From Pseudoalteromonas umbrosa (GTDB lineage: Bacteria > Pseudomonadota > Gammaproteobacteria > Enterobacterales > Alteromonadaceae), in the NCBI RefSeq assembly GCF_030125375.1, contig NZ_JASJUU010000001.1, positions 496,001 through 560,000 of the forward strand: a stretch of 64,000 nt of DNA, read 5' to 3'. The notes below the pieces were generated by a model that was not told the DNA's origin, made no database searches, and saw only the letters and a program-made list of their open reading frames with translations. Of the stretch, positions 16,671-25,977 are shown piece after piece; position 1 is the stretch's first letter, and each line of letters opens with the position of its first letter. The translations under genes and the position numbers were made by a program.

Positions 16671-17336
16671 CTAATCCTTCTTTATATCTTCACCGAGCAT
16701 GATCTTAGCTAAATTAAGTTCGTCTTCACAAGCTCGGGCGTCTTTTTCGCATAATTGATAAAAATCTTTTATTGAGACACCATCAACGCTTACAACGTTC
16801 AATTCTCTTTTTAATAAAGAGATAGTTTGATGCACAACTTTATGCGCATGCAAGATTAAAGCTTTGTCAGCTATATCGCCTCGTTCAAAATAAAAACGAA
16901 TAAATTTATGTAACTGGCTAAATCTAATGAGTGATTTCATGGTATGGGGGTCCCACACATTAAACTCAAGATATTTATTGTCTTTTAAATAAGTGTCGAC
17001 CTTCACATTTCGAGCAATTGGAAAAGCCCAAAGTTCATAGCCCCTATCTGTGAAAGCTTGATGTAAAGTAACTTTAGGGGCGCTGTTACAATGAACAATG
17101 CCATTGTTGTCTTCATAGCCATCTAACAGTTGAAGATTCCAATTTCGCTTATCGAGTAGTCTCTTTATAGCATTGTCGAATCCATGCTGAAAGATACCCT
17201 CGCTTTCACTGACCGATGATGCGACGAGGTGATAAAATGGCGGAAGCTCACCCCAATTGATTTGCTTTTTGTACCAATTGATTTCTTTTAATGTCGGGTT
17301 GGCCGGCAAACTTGCCTTGTTATTTGCTCTTGGCAT
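16671..17336 (-). CDS. Unknown soluble protein co-transcribed with bepA
   Basis: This 221-residue protein has no signal peptide or membrane helix. It is rich in aromatic and basic residues and contains many His (FYHLVASS, LHAHKVVHQTISLLKREL). I do not recognise the family. The one-base gap to bepA places both in one transcript, which hints at envelope or stress context, although the protein itself looks cytoplasmic. Confidence 0.75.
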   Translation of the reverse strand: MPRANNKASLPANPTLKEINWYKKQINWGELPPFYHLVASSVSESEGIFQHGFDNAIKRLLDKRNWNLQLLDGYEDNNGIVHCNSAPKVTLHQAFTDRGYELWAFPIARNVKVDTYLKDNKYLEFNVWDPHTMKSLIRFSQLHKFIRFYFERGDIADKALILHAHKVVHQTISLLKRELNVVSVDGVSIKDFYQLCEKDARACEDELNLAKIMLGEDIKKD

Positions 17337-17584
17337 GTGGTTTCCCGTAAAACTTGTTGTACATATAAGGATAAACCATTGGTAAAATACAAGCTACAGA
17401 AAGGCGCTGTAATATGTGCAAAATAGAATATTATTTCTTGCTATTGAGTACATAGGTGCCTTATAAACAAGAGTCGTATCATAGTAGTAAAAACTATAGG
17501 TTTATATTTGGTTTCCAATGTTTTAAAAGTGTATAAAATGCTATTTTTTGTTTTAGTATACCTATCCTTTTTGTAACGAGGTGA

Positions 17585-17839
17585 ATGCTTTTGAAATTGG
17601 CTAAGGAGCAATGTATTAAAGCAAAAGTCATCGATTTAAGACATTATCGATGCCCACAGTTTTTTGTTCAGTTTAAATGGCAGTTAAAGAACAGCCCAGA
17701 TAAAAAGGTTTTGTTTGTTTGTACTGATGAGCAAGACCTGTCAGATATTAAGCGGTATTTGTGCAATAACTCCTATCATTGTACCTTTTTTGAAGAAGGT
17801 AACTTAAATTACATTGAGGTGTACATCACGGATGTTTGA
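17585..17839 (+). CDS. TusA/SirA-like sulfurtransferase-fold protein, altered motif
   Basis: This 84-residue protein matches the TusA fold (KVIDLRHYRCPQFFVQFKWQ, then VLFVCTDEQDLSDIKRYL and YIEVYI). TusA carries persulfide on the Cys of its RCPxP motif. Here the Cys-Pro is kept but the second Pro is Phe, so canonical TusA activity is doubtful. ATG at 17585 sits three bases behind GAGG; a TTG at 17590 would be better spaced. The last eight bases overlap perM, suggesting translational coupling. The surrounding order (bepA, TusA-like, perM) appears to be a conserved neighbourhood. Confidence 0.8.
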   Translation: MLLKLAKEQCIKAKVIDLRHYRCPQFFVQFKWQLKNSPDKKVLFVCTDEQDLSDIKRYLCNNSYHCTFFEEGNLNYIEVYITDV

Positions 17840-18899
17840 GTTAATTAAATCTTGGTATCAAGATAAATTTTCGGATCCCGATTCAGTTACGTTGCTATTA
17901 ATGCTCGTTTTCACAGCGACTATGCTGTATTTCTTTGGTTCATTTGTTATCCCTGTACTTGTTGCTTTAGTTATCGCATATTTACTTGATTGGCCTGTAA
18001 CTCGGTTGCAAAAGTTAATGCCAAGTCGACTCATGGCAACTAATTTGGTGATGTTGGGTTTTATCGGCGTCGTTCTAGCGCTGTTACTTGTGATTGTGCC
18101 TGTTTTATGGTCGCAAGCGAGTAATTTAGTTCAAGAGGCCCCGAGTATGATTGAAAAGGGTAGAGATTACTTGTTACACCTACCTGAAGACTACCCAAAT
18201 TTGGTTTCTGTGCAGCAAGTACAAAATATTGTGGCTGGTGTCGAGAGTAAAGTACTTGCCCTTGGAGAGCTCATTGTTTCTGTATCCTTAACATCGATTA
18301 AGGACTTAGTTGCATGGCTGATTTACCTTATTCTTGTGCCTTTGTTAGTCTTTTTTATGTTAAAAGACAAAGTATCTCTAACAACAGGTATTAAGCAACT
18401 TATCCCAAAAGATAGGAAGTTAATTACACAAGTATGGGAAGAGATGGACCATCAAATCATGAACTATATTCGCGGAAAAATCATTGAAATTGTGATTGTT
18501 GGTGGAACTAGTTTTGTGGCGTTTGCTGTAATGGACCTTCGTTATGCGGCGTTGCTTGGCACACTTGTTGGGCTGTCTGTGTTGATCCCATTTATTGGCG
18601 CTGCATTAGTTACAATTCCAGTTGCAGCGGTTGCATTATTTCAATTTGGAGTCGCACCAGAATTTTGGACCATTTTAATCGTCTACGGCATTATTCAAGC
18701 TCTTGATGGTAATTTATTGGTACCGCTTCTGTTTTCTGAGGCTGTGGACCTAAATCCTGTTTATATTATCGTAGCAGTACTATTTTTTGGTGGTCTATGG
18801 GGGTTTTGGGGAGTGTTCTTTGCTATTCCTCTGGCATCTTTAGTGAAAGCATTAGGAAATGCTTGGTCAACTAGTCATAGGCGTGTGCAGGCAAGTTAA
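17832..18899 (+). CDS. perM: AI-2E family transporter, PerM-like
   Basis: From the ATG at 17832 the protein has 355 residues, the usual PerM length. It has hydrophobic helices near the N-terminus (LLLMLVFTATMLYFFGSFVI, VLVALVIAYLLDWPVTRLQ), and a C-terminal bundle including SVLIPFIGAALVTIPVAA and LFFGGLWGFWGVFFAIPLAS. The family (UPF0118) exports small molecules or ions; the quorum-signal name comes from TqsA. The start overlaps the upstream TusA-like gene by eight bases. A strong terminator follows. Confidence 0.9.
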   Translation: MFELIKSWYQDKFSDPDSVTLLLMLVFTATMLYFFGSFVIPVLVALVIAYLLDWPVTRLQKLMPSRLMATNLVMLGFIGVVLALLLVIVPVLWSQASNLVQEAPSMIEKGRDYLLHLPEDYPNLVSVQQVQNIVAGVESKVLALGELIVSVSLTSIKDLVAWLIYLILVPLLVFFMLKDKVSLTTGIKQLIPKDRKLITQVWEEMDHQIMNYIRGKIIEIVIVGGTSFVAFAVMDLRYAALLGTLVGLSVLIPFIGAALVTIPVAAVALFQFGVAPEFWTILIVYGIIQALDGNLLVPLLFSEAVDLNPVYIIVAVLFFGGLWGFWGVFFAIPLASLVKALGNAWSTSHRRVQAS

Positions 18900-18918
18900 G
18901 ATGAAATAGATATTAGAG

Positions 18919-18943
18919 AAGGGAGCTTGTAGCTCCCTTTTTT
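18919..18943 (+). terminator. Rho-independent terminator of perM
   Basis: AAGGGAGCT-TGT-AGCTCCCTT stem followed by a T-run. Confidence 0.92.
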
Positions 18944-19041
18944 ATTGTCCTTAATTGGCTAAACAAAAAATCCAAGTTAACTCTCAGTCGCTTTTTGTGT
19001 AATATGGAATATCTTAGTTCATATAGTTATAAGTGGTACCC

Positions 19042-21096
19042 ATGGCCCCCTCGAACCCTACTGAGTTTTACCTAGATGCAAACGCAACAACGCCAGTTTT
19101 AACACCTATTTTAAATAGTGTTATTGAAGCGATGACAGAGAACTTTGGCAATCCCTCAAGCTCTCATACCTCAGGGTTATTGGCTAAGGATCTTCTTGAG
19201 CAAACTCGAACTAAGGGAAAAGGTATTCTGGGAACGAAAGAGGGAGAGTTGCTTTTTACATCAGGAGCAACCGAGGGAATTCAAACCGCCGTAGTTTCAT
19301 CGATTAGTCACTATATGCAAACTGCAAGTAGCACAATTGATAAACCCCTTTTGATGTATGGTGCCACGGAGCATAAGGCTGTGCCAAATACTTTAAAGCA
19401 CTGGAATGAGACTTTAGGGTTACACGCGGAGCTGGTTGAAATCCCAGTGAACAAAGATGGAAAGCTTGACCATGCATTCATTGAGCGATACGTGCCTCAC
19501 GCAGTTATGATTTGCACAATGGCAGTAAATAACGAAACGGGTGTAATGCAGGATTTATTAAAGCTTGAAGAAGTTATCCGTAAGAATAACCCGAATGTGG
19601 CTTGGTTAGTGGATTGTGTTCAAGCGCTTGGTAAAGTAAGCATAAATATGGATGCTATTACCATTGATTACGCCCCTTTTTCTGGTCATAAACTATATGC
19701 GCCGAAAGGAATTGGCTTTTTGTATGTTAGAAGTGGTCAACCATATATACCTTTTATTGCAGGTGGAGGGCAAGAATCTGGAATGAGATCTGGAACTGAA
19801 AACTTACCTGGGATTGCGGGGTTAAATACCTTATTTAGCCTGATCACAGAAGAGCGAGGTATGTTTCATACTACTAATCAATTAAAGCTACATCGAAAGC
19901 TACTCGTCGACGCGTTGCAAGATACTTTCCCGTGCGTAACTTTTCATAGTAAACCAGAAGTTTCAGTCCCAACAACTATTAACTTTTCTTTAGAGCATTA
20001 TACCGGTAAGGAAATAATCGATTTATTTGATGCTGCAGGCATTAGGGTGAGTGGAGGCTCAGCTTGTAGCTCAGGAGTTTCGAGTAGTTTTGTTTTGGAA
20101 GCTATGGGACTAGATGAATGGCAATGTAATAACGCAATAAGAATGTCATTTGGTCCTGCTGATAGCACTGAGTTTATTGAAAGCGCATGTAAGGCAATTC
20201 GATCAATAAAGCAGTTATTGTCAAATTGTGATAAAGAGAATGATATATTGGAGCTGCATCGATCTCGTTGGCAAGGCATAACCCAATTAACTTATCAAAA
20301 TGAATCAAGCTGGTTGTTTGTTTCACCAAGTAAAGAAGCCATTATCGTTAATCCAGTCGCTGCGCTTATTCCTAAGTTTAAACGTATATTCAGCGAATAT
20401 GGGATTGAAGTAAAGGCGTTTATTGTGAACAGAACTAAAGGGGGGAGTGACTCGTTAATACACAATACTGAATCTACTTTCGGGAAATCAGTACACATAT
20501 TTGATAGCGCATCTATTAAACATGCCGGAGTGCTTTTAGCAAGCGATAACTGGAAGGTGAAATCTGTAATTTCTAAACAAGGTAGTTTTTTAGATTTGGA
20601 GTTTGAGAGTACCGAATCAGCAATGCCAGTCGTTGTTTCAGGCATACAAAATAATGCAAATAGGCTTGATTGTTATGCGAACAAAGTTCTGATCATTGCT
20701 CAAAATCGTATTTTCTTTAATGGGAATATAAACAGAAGCAATCAAAGCATGGGGTTGACAAAAAATGACATACATAACACGCATATTGCAGATAGCTTCT
20801 GTGCAATAAACTGGATTAAAACTAATAATGGAGTTGTATTAGATATCCGCGAGTGGGGAGAGCATAAAGTATCATCAAACTTGTTAACTAAAATATCGCA
20901 ACAAGGTTTAGCATCTGTTGTTAACATACCTGCAGGTCGGTTAGTGAATGCATTTATTGATGGTACTCTATCGCCGGAAGTTTCATATCTTTTACTATGT
21001 CGTAGTGGGAAGCGTTCGAAACAGCAAATGACAACCATGCAGTCACTAGGTTTTAGAAACTTTGCAAATTTAACCAAGGGTCTGGCGCTTCTATAA
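19042..21096 (+). CDS. Three-domain fusion: cysteine desulfurase, degenerate MBL fold, rhodanese
   Basis: From ATG 19042 the product has 684 residues. Residues 1-400 are an IscS/NifS-like PLP enzyme (EFYLDANATTPV, ATEHKAVPN, PLP Lys 217 in FSGHKLYAPKG, active Cys 342 in GGSACSSGVSSS). Residues about 410-545 resemble the persulfide-dioxygenase/MBL fold (SWLFVSPSKEAIIVNPVAA, then EVKAFIVNRTKGGSDSL), but the metal-binding THxHADH is replaced by NRTKGGSDS, so no metal site remains. Residues about 570-684 are a rhodanese with VVLDIREWGEH and active loop Cys 653 in LLLCRSGKRS. I infer intramolecular persulfide transfer. No ISC or SUF genes are adjacent. The start lacks a clear ribosome-binding site. 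Confidence 0.9.
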   Translation: MAPSNPTEFYLDANATTPVLTPILNSVIEAMTENFGNPSSSHTSGLLAKDLLEQTRTKGKGILGTKEGELLFTSGATEGIQTAVVSSISHYMQTASSTIDKPLLMYGATEHKAVPNTLKHWNETLGLHAELVEIPVNKDGKLDHAFIERYVPHAVMICTMAVNNETGVMQDLLKLEEVIRKNNPNVAWLVDCVQALGKVSINMDAITIDYAPFSGHKLYAPKGIGFLYVRSGQPYIPFIAGGGQESGMRSGTENLPGIAGLNTLFSLITEERGMFHTTNQLKLHRKLLVDALQDTFPCVTFHSKPEVSVPTTINFSLEHYTGKEIIDLFDAAGIRVSGGSACSSGVSSSFVLEAMGLDEWQCNNAIRMSFGPADSTEFIESACKAIRSIKQLLSNCDKENDILELHRSRWQGITQLTYQNESSWLFVSPSKEAIIVNPVAALIPKFKRIFSEYGIEVKAFIVNRTKGGSDSLIHNTESTFGKSVHIFDSASIKHAGVLLASDNWKVKSVISKQGSFLDLEFESTESAMPVVVSGIQNNANRLDCYANKVLIIAQNRIFFNGNINRSNQSMGLTKNDIHNTHIADSFCAINWIKTNNGVVLDIREWGEHKVSSNLLTKISQQGLASVVNIPAGRLVNAFIDGTLSPEVSYLLLCRSGKRSKQQMTTMQSLGFRNFANLTKGLALL

Positions 21097-21113
21097 GCAC
21101 CAAACCTAGTAAT

Positions 21114-22175
21114 TTATAGTGGGGCAGGACCTGTACTCTCACGTATAACTACTGACGGCGTGAAGGTCGTTATAATATCTTTGTCCTGTTTTCTACTACC
21201 TCTTGTTTTAGAGAACAATAACCTAGCTGCATGTTCGGAAATTACACTATTAGCCTGATGTGCAGTGGTTAGCTTGGGCCATGTTTGTCTAGAGAATGGA
21301 GAATCTTCGAATCCTGAAATTGAGAGTTGCTCAGGGATAGCAATATTCATCAGTCGTGACGCAAAGAGCGCGCCAGCTGCAATTTCATCGTTACCGCCTA
21401 AAATAGCAGTGATTTTAAAAGCATTATTATTCTTCAATAGAGCTTTAGCACCTTCAACACCAGACTCGAACGAATAGGTTCCCTCATAAATTAAATCTTC
21501 ATTCAAACTGAGGTCATGATCTTTTAGCGCTTGTTGATAACCGGCTAAACGTTCAGTAGTTGATTTGTGCTCGGCATCTCCACAAGCGAATGCAATGGTT
21601 TTGTGGCCTAACTGAATTAAATGCTCTGTAATTTCATATGCTGCAGCATAATCATCAACATATATACAGTTATTTGTTTTGTGCTCTTCAGCTTTACCTT
21701 CAATAGGTTCTGAAGCATTGTTTTGGCCAGAAAGCAGTCTGACATAAGCAACGCCTAAGTTATCAAGCATATCAATAATATCTTGTTGCTCGGACAGAGG
21801 CGGAGTTAATACTAAGCCAGCAAGTCTTGAGCGTTGTATCATGGTAGCGATTTCTTTATGCATATCTGGATCTTGAGCACAGCAAGGATGTATAACCAGC
21901 TCGTAACCTTCTTCTTTGCACCTTGATAGCACACCATTTTGCATGTCAATGACGTAGTATGCGTTTGGGTTATCATATACAAGGCCAATAGCAAATGAAG
22001 AGGTACCCGCCAAATTCCGTGCTGCAGTATTTGGTTGATAGTTAAGCTCTTCGACGGCTTGCATAACCAAATCGTAAGTTTTTTTTCTAACCGAAGGTTC
22101 TTTATTTATCACCCTTGATACAGTTTTCATTGATACGCCTGCATGTTTTGCGACGTCGTTGATGGTTACTTTCAT
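21114..22175 (-). CDS. LacI-family transcriptional regulator, probable sugar regulator of pgi and the TonB cluster
   Basis: The 353-residue protein has the LacI helix-turn-helix and hinge (TINDVAKHAGVSMKTVSRVI and NTAARNLAGTSS) and a periplasmic-binding-protein-like effector domain from about residue 60 (FAIGLVYDNPNAYYV, GGNDEIAAGALFA, ISGFEDSPFSR). It is divergent from pgi. The 370-base gap holds two LacI-type palindromes with CG centres, at 22384-22397 and 22450-22463. The latter occurs twice more upstream of the TonB receptor at 27579. I infer it represses pgi and that cluster in response to a sugar or sugar phosphate. The effector is unknown. Confidence 0.9.
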   Translation of the reverse strand: MKVTINDVAKHAGVSMKTVSRVINKEPSVRKKTYDLVMQAVEELNYQPNTAARNLAGTSSFAIGLVYDNPNAYYVIDMQNGVLSRCKEEGYELVIHPCCAQDPDMHKEIATMIQRSRLAGLVLTPPLSEQQDIIDMLDNLGVAYVRLLSGQNNASEPIEGKAEEHKTNNCIYVDDYAAAYEITEHLIQLGHKTIAFACGDAEHKSTTERLAGYQQALKDHDLSLNEDLIYEGTYSFESGVEGAKALLKNNNAFKITAILGGNDEIAAGALFASRLMNIAIPEQLSISGFEDSPFSRQTWPKLTTAHQANSVISEHAARLLFSKTRGSRKQDKDIITTFTPSVVIRESTGPAPL

Positions 22176-22383
22176 TTTTTTTCTTCTATATGAATAAGGC
22201 TAAGCTTTGGCCAAAAATTGAGTGCTTTACTCTCAGAGTCCCTTAAATGCTGGCTTTTAATACAAAATTATATGATTCAGCATAACGTTTAAGGCAATAT
22301 AGTATATTTCAGCTTTTCATGAAACGATCAAATTTGTACGCTTGTGTTTTTTAACATTAACTGAATAACTTTAATTAATTTTA

Positions 22384-22397
22384 TGATACCGGTGTCA
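22384..22397. promoter_or_regulatory. LacI-type palindrome (possible autoregulatory operator)
   Basis: TGATACCGGTGTCA is a 14-base dyad with a CG centre and one wobble mismatch. It lies in the LacI/pgi intergenic region and resembles LacI-family operators, but its core differs from TGACAGCGTTGTCA. It could be an autoregulatory site or the site of a second LacI regulator. Confidence 0.5.
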
Positions 22398-22448
22398 AAA
22401 AATAAAAAATCAGTTATTATATGCAAAGTAAAATGAGGAACATGCAGT

Positions 22449-22477
22449 TTGACAGCGTTGTCATTTTAACTTATGGT
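22449..22477 (+). promoter_or_regulatory. Candidate sigma-70 promoter of pgi overlapped by a LacI-type operator
   Basis: TTGACA at 22449-22454 and TATGGT at 22472-22477 are 17 bases apart. The operator TGACAGCGTTGTCA (22450-22463) covers the -35 element, the expected position for repression. The ATG of pgi follows at 22544. Confidence 0.6.
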
Positions 22478-22543
22478 TAACGCTCGAATATGTTTATGTG
22501 TGTATTTATGTGTTTACACACTATCATCGCTAGGGGAAAAATT

Positions 22544-24190
22544 ATGAATTGCCGTACAACATTACCAAGTTGGCACGCATTATCAGCAGCATCAGAACAA
22601 CTAAAAGAACAGCATTTAAAGACCCTTTTTGACACTGATAGTGAACGCTTTGATAAATTTTCTCGTCAAATTCCTGGCGTTCTTTTTGACTTTTCCAAGC
22701 AGCTTATTGATAGCAATGTGTTTGAACAGTTAATTAAGCTTGCTAAAGAATCAGACGTAGCGGCATGGCGTGATAAAATGTTTTCTGGTGAGAAAATTAA
22801 CATCACAGAAGACCGCGCTGTATTACATATAGCCCTTAGAAACAGAGATGCTACACCAATTTTTGTCGATGGCATTAATGTGACTGAACAAGTTCAAGCT
22901 GAACTTGAAAAGATAAAGGTTTTCACCGATCGAGTGAGAAGCGGCGAATGGACTGGTTACACTGGTAAAACCGTAAAAGATATCGTTGCTATCGGTGTAG
23001 GTGGTTCAAATCTAGGTCCTCAGATGGTGACTGAGGCACTTGATGCATACAGCGATGGTAATTTAAACGTTCATTATGTTTCTAATGTTGATGGTGTTCA
23101 ACTTGGTGAGGTTTTGAAAAAAGTTCACGCTGAGACCACCTTGTTTGTTATCTCGTCAAAGACGTTTACGACTTCTGAAACGATGAATAACGCACGTTCA
23201 GCAGTTTCTTGGTTTTTAGATAGTGCTATTGAGCAAAGCGCAGTTGCGAAGCATTTTGTCGCAGTAAGTACGAACCTTGAAAAAACCCGTGCATTTGGTA
23301 TTGCAGATGAAAATGTATTTACAATGTGGGATTGGGTTGGCGGACGATTCTCTCTGTGGAGTGCTATTGGGTTGCCAATTGCATTGTATCTTGGCTTTGA
23401 AACGTTTGTAGAAGTACTTGAAGGTGCGTTTGAGGTGGATACGCATTTCAAAACTGCTGAGTTTGAAAATAATATACCGCTAATTATGGCACTTCTAAGT
23501 GTATGGAATTCAAGCTTTCTAGGATATACATCTCAAGCTATTTTGCCATATGATCAAGCGTTGCACATGTTGCCGGCCTATTTGCAACAAGGTGAGATGG
23601 AAAGTAATGGTAAACATGTCACATTTGACGGTCAGACTGTACCATATACGACGGTGCCAATTATTTGGGGTATGACAGGTATTAATGGCCAGCATGCATT
23701 TTATCAATGTTTGCACCAAGGAAATGTTATCGTACCATCTGATTTTATTGCTTCAGTTGAACCACAAATTGCATTGGGTAATCACCATGACGTGCTGCTG
23801 TCTAACTTCTTTGCACAGACAGAAGCTTTGATGGCGGGTGTAAATGAGCAGGAGATCCGTGAAGATTTAGCCGCTAAAGGCAAGTCTGAAAGTGAGATTG
23901 AAAAACTGGTTGCGCATAAAATACATCAAGGCAACCGTCCGACAACATCAATGATCTTAGATAAAGTGGATGCAAAAGCTGTAGGCAGACTGATTGCGCT
24001 TTATGAACATAAGATTTTCTGTCAAGGCATCATATTGAATGTTTGCTCTTTTGATCAATGGGGTGTTGAACTCGGTAAAGGTTTGGCTAGCAACATTGAA
24101 GCAGAACTAAAACAAGACAATATTCGTCATGACCACGATAGTTCTACATCAGGTCTAATTGCTTACTATAAGCAAAAAAGAAATAGTTAA
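22544..24190 (+). CDS. pgi: Glucose-6-phosphate isomerase
   Basis: The ATG at 22544 with AGGGG upstream gives 548 residues, matching the E. coli enzyme; the open frame extends further but that part is the leader. It interconverts glucose 6-phosphate and fructose 6-phosphate. Motifs include IGVGGSNLGPQMVTEAL, VISSKTFTTSETM, the catalytic Glu loop QGEMESNGK, and the DQWGVELGKGLA C-terminal signature with the active Lys. It is followed by zwf-pgl after 314 bases and preceded by two LacI-type sites, so the group reads as a sugar-phosphate regulon. Confidence 0.97.
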   Translation: MNCRTTLPSWHALSAASEQLKEQHLKTLFDTDSERFDKFSRQIPGVLFDFSKQLIDSNVFEQLIKLAKESDVAAWRDKMFSGEKINITEDRAVLHIALRNRDATPIFVDGINVTEQVQAELEKIKVFTDRVRSGEWTGYTGKTVKDIVAIGVGGSNLGPQMVTEALDAYSDGNLNVHYVSNVDGVQLGEVLKKVHAETTLFVISSKTFTTSETMNNARSAVSWFLDSAIEQSAVAKHFVAVSTNLEKTRAFGIADENVFTMWDWVGGRFSLWSAIGLPIALYLGFETFVEVLEGAFEVDTHFKTAEFENNIPLIMALLSVWNSSFLGYTSQAILPYDQALHMLPAYLQQGEMESNGKHVTFDGQTVPYTTVPIIWGMTGINGQHAFYQCLHQGNVIVPSDFIASVEPQIALGNHHDVLLSNFFAQTEALMAGVNEQEIREDLAAKGKSESEIEKLVAHKIHQGNRPTTSMILDKVDAKAVGRLIALYEHKIFCQGIILNVCSFDQWGVELGKGLASNIEAELKQDNIRHDHDSSTSGLIAYYKQKRNS

Positions 24191-24504
24191 AATCGTAGCA
24201 TTAGGCTACGACAGTAAAGAATACCTTTGAACGGGTAGCGCTGGAGTACTTAGGGCCTGTATTTTTGTGAGAGGAATTACAGAGCCCCTAAGACTCATTT
24301 TAAGGACTGCGAAATTAATAAATTTTCAACAATTGCTAGGTATGTTTCTTCTGCATCCTACGCAAATTTGTGGTCTGAGAACGAATTCAAACCTATAAGT
24401 GAAGTTGTGTTTGGCATGTTTACCTAAAACACCAAACGGTTTTGATTGTAGCGCGTGTTCTCTTTAGAGTAATGACCGCGCACCTAACCTTGTGAGAAAT
24501 AATT
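24191..24504. other. Intergenic region between pgi and zwf
   Basis: A seven-base stem-loop (TCGTAGC-N5-GCTACGA, 24193-24211) follows pgi but lacks a T-run, so termination is uncertain. I see no HexR-like (TGTAATTAAATTACA) or LacI-type site upstream of zwf. A promoter for zwf-pgl must lie here if the genes are not read through from pgi. Confidence 0.45.
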
Positions 24505-25977
24505 ATGCTTAATCCTTTTGATATCGTAATTTTTGGTGGGGGTGGCGATTTAGCGTTAAGAAAATTGTTGCCTGCTATGTATCGTGCATATCAAGAAGGC
24601 AATCTGCCTGAAGGTAGCCGCATTCTACCTACCGTTCGAGAAGAAAGTAAAAAAAATGAATATGTAGAAAACGCTGGCAAAGCACTCAAAGAGCATTTAG
24701 GTCAAGGTGAGTATAACGAAGCGGACTGGAATGAATTCTCTCAGTATTTGGTTCCTGTTGTCGTTAATGTCACAGACGCGGATAACAACTGGGATATACT
24801 TCGAGATATTTTAGAGCAAGATGACAAAGACAAGTCTCGGGTTTTCTATTTATCTCTTCCTCCTGCAGTATATGGTAAATGCTGCGAACTCCTCTCCCAA
24901 AAATCTTTAATTAGTAAAAATTCCCGAGTTGTTGTTGAAAAACCAATAGGCTATTGCGGCGATTCAGCCGAAGAAATCAATGCTAAGATTGCTGAGTATT
25001 TTGAAGAAGAACAAATTTTCCGTATCGATCATTATTTAGGAAAAGAGACGGTTCAAAACTTAATGGCTTTAAGGTTTTCAAATGTACTTTTTGAAAACTT
25101 ATGGGATGCTAAAACGATAGACAATATCCAAATCAGTATTTCAGAGACTGTCGGTTTGGAAAGCCGAGCTGGTTTTTATGATAAAGCTGGCGCATTAAGA
25201 GATATGGTACAAAACCATTTGTTGCAACTGCTATGTCTTGTTGCCATGGAGTCTCCTCATAAGCTTAACGCGAACCGTATTCGAAATGAAAAGCTTAAGG
25301 TGCTCGAAGCATTAAGACCGTTGACAGACGAATTAGTTGATGAAAATGTTGTTCGAGGCCAATACGTACCTGGAGATTTGAATGGTAATTTAGTACCTGG
25401 TTATTTAGAGGAACTAGGTGAGGGGTCTAGCACAACCGAGACATTTGTTGCAATTCGTGCTCATATTGATAATTGGCGTTGGTCTGGTGTGCCTTTCTAT
25501 TTAAGAACTGGCAAAAGAATGAAGCAACGTTGTGCAGAGATCGTTGTCGAATATAAGCCAGTTTCTCATAATGTGTATGATGATACTGTGGGTCCAATTT
25601 TGCCAAATCGCCTGATCATAAGGCTTCAACCAGAAGAAAGCATTCAACTGACCTTAATGTCAAAGAGGTTAGATAACCTAGAAATGCAGCTTGAGCCAGT
25701 CACGCTTAATATTGAGCTGAGTGAAAAGTACAGTAATGGTTTCCACTCAGATGCTTACAAGCGTTTGATGTTAGATGCTGCAGCGAATAATCCATCACTG
25801 TTTATTCACCGCGATGAAGTAAGACAAGCTTGGAAGTGGATTGACCCAATCATTGCTCGTTGGCAAGAGAAGGGCACGCCTGCATTATATAGGGCTGGCT
25901 CTTGGGGACCCGAGTCGGCGGATGAGTTATTAGAAGAAAAAGGTCACGCTTGGTTTAATGTTGGAGAGAAAAATTAA
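24505..25977 (+). CDS. zwf: Glucose-6-phosphate 1-dehydrogenase
   Basis: The 490-residue enzyme oxidises glucose 6-phosphate to 6-phosphogluconolactone with NADP and opens the oxidative pentose phosphate and Entner-Doudoroff routes. Visible are the dinucleotide-binding start DIVIFGGGGDLALRKLLPAM, the substrate signature FRIDHYLGKETVQNLMALRF with the catalytic His, and PFYLRTGKRMKQRCAEI. The stop shares a base with the pgl start (TAATG), so translation is coupled. The edd/eda genes usually found next to zwf are absent here. Confidence 0.97.
   Translation: MLNPFDIVIFGGGGDLALRKLLPAMYRAYQEGNLPEGSRILPTVREESKKNEYVENAGKALKEHLGQGEYNEADWNEFSQYLVPVVVNVTDADNNWDILRDILEQDDKDKSRVFYLSLPPAVYGKCCELLSQKSLISKNSRVVVEKPIGYCGDSAEEINAKIAEYFEEEQIFRIDHYLGKETVQNLMALRFSNVLFENLWDAKTIDNIQISISETVGLESRAGFYDKAGALRDMVQNHLLQLLCLVAMESPHKLNANRIRNEKLKVLEALRPLTDELVDENVVRGQYVPGDLNGNLVPGYLEELGEGSSTTETFVAIRAHIDNWRWSGVPFYLRTGKRMKQRCAEIVVEYKPVSHNVYDDTVGPILPNRLIIRLQPEESIQLTLMSKRLDNLEMQLEPVTLNIELSEKYSNGFHSDAYKRLMLDAAANNPSLFIHRDEVRQAWKWIDPIIARWQEKGTPALYRAGSWGPESADELLEEKGHAWFNVGEKN

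Noticed and set aside
20295..20645. 116-codon leftward ORF inside the desulfurase fusion
   Set aside because: It is antisense to a continuous, recognisable domain and has no supporting start signal.
24191..24504. HexR operator upstream of zwf
   Set aside because: No word close to TGTAATTAAATTACA is present; only widely separated TGTA and TTACA fragments occur.
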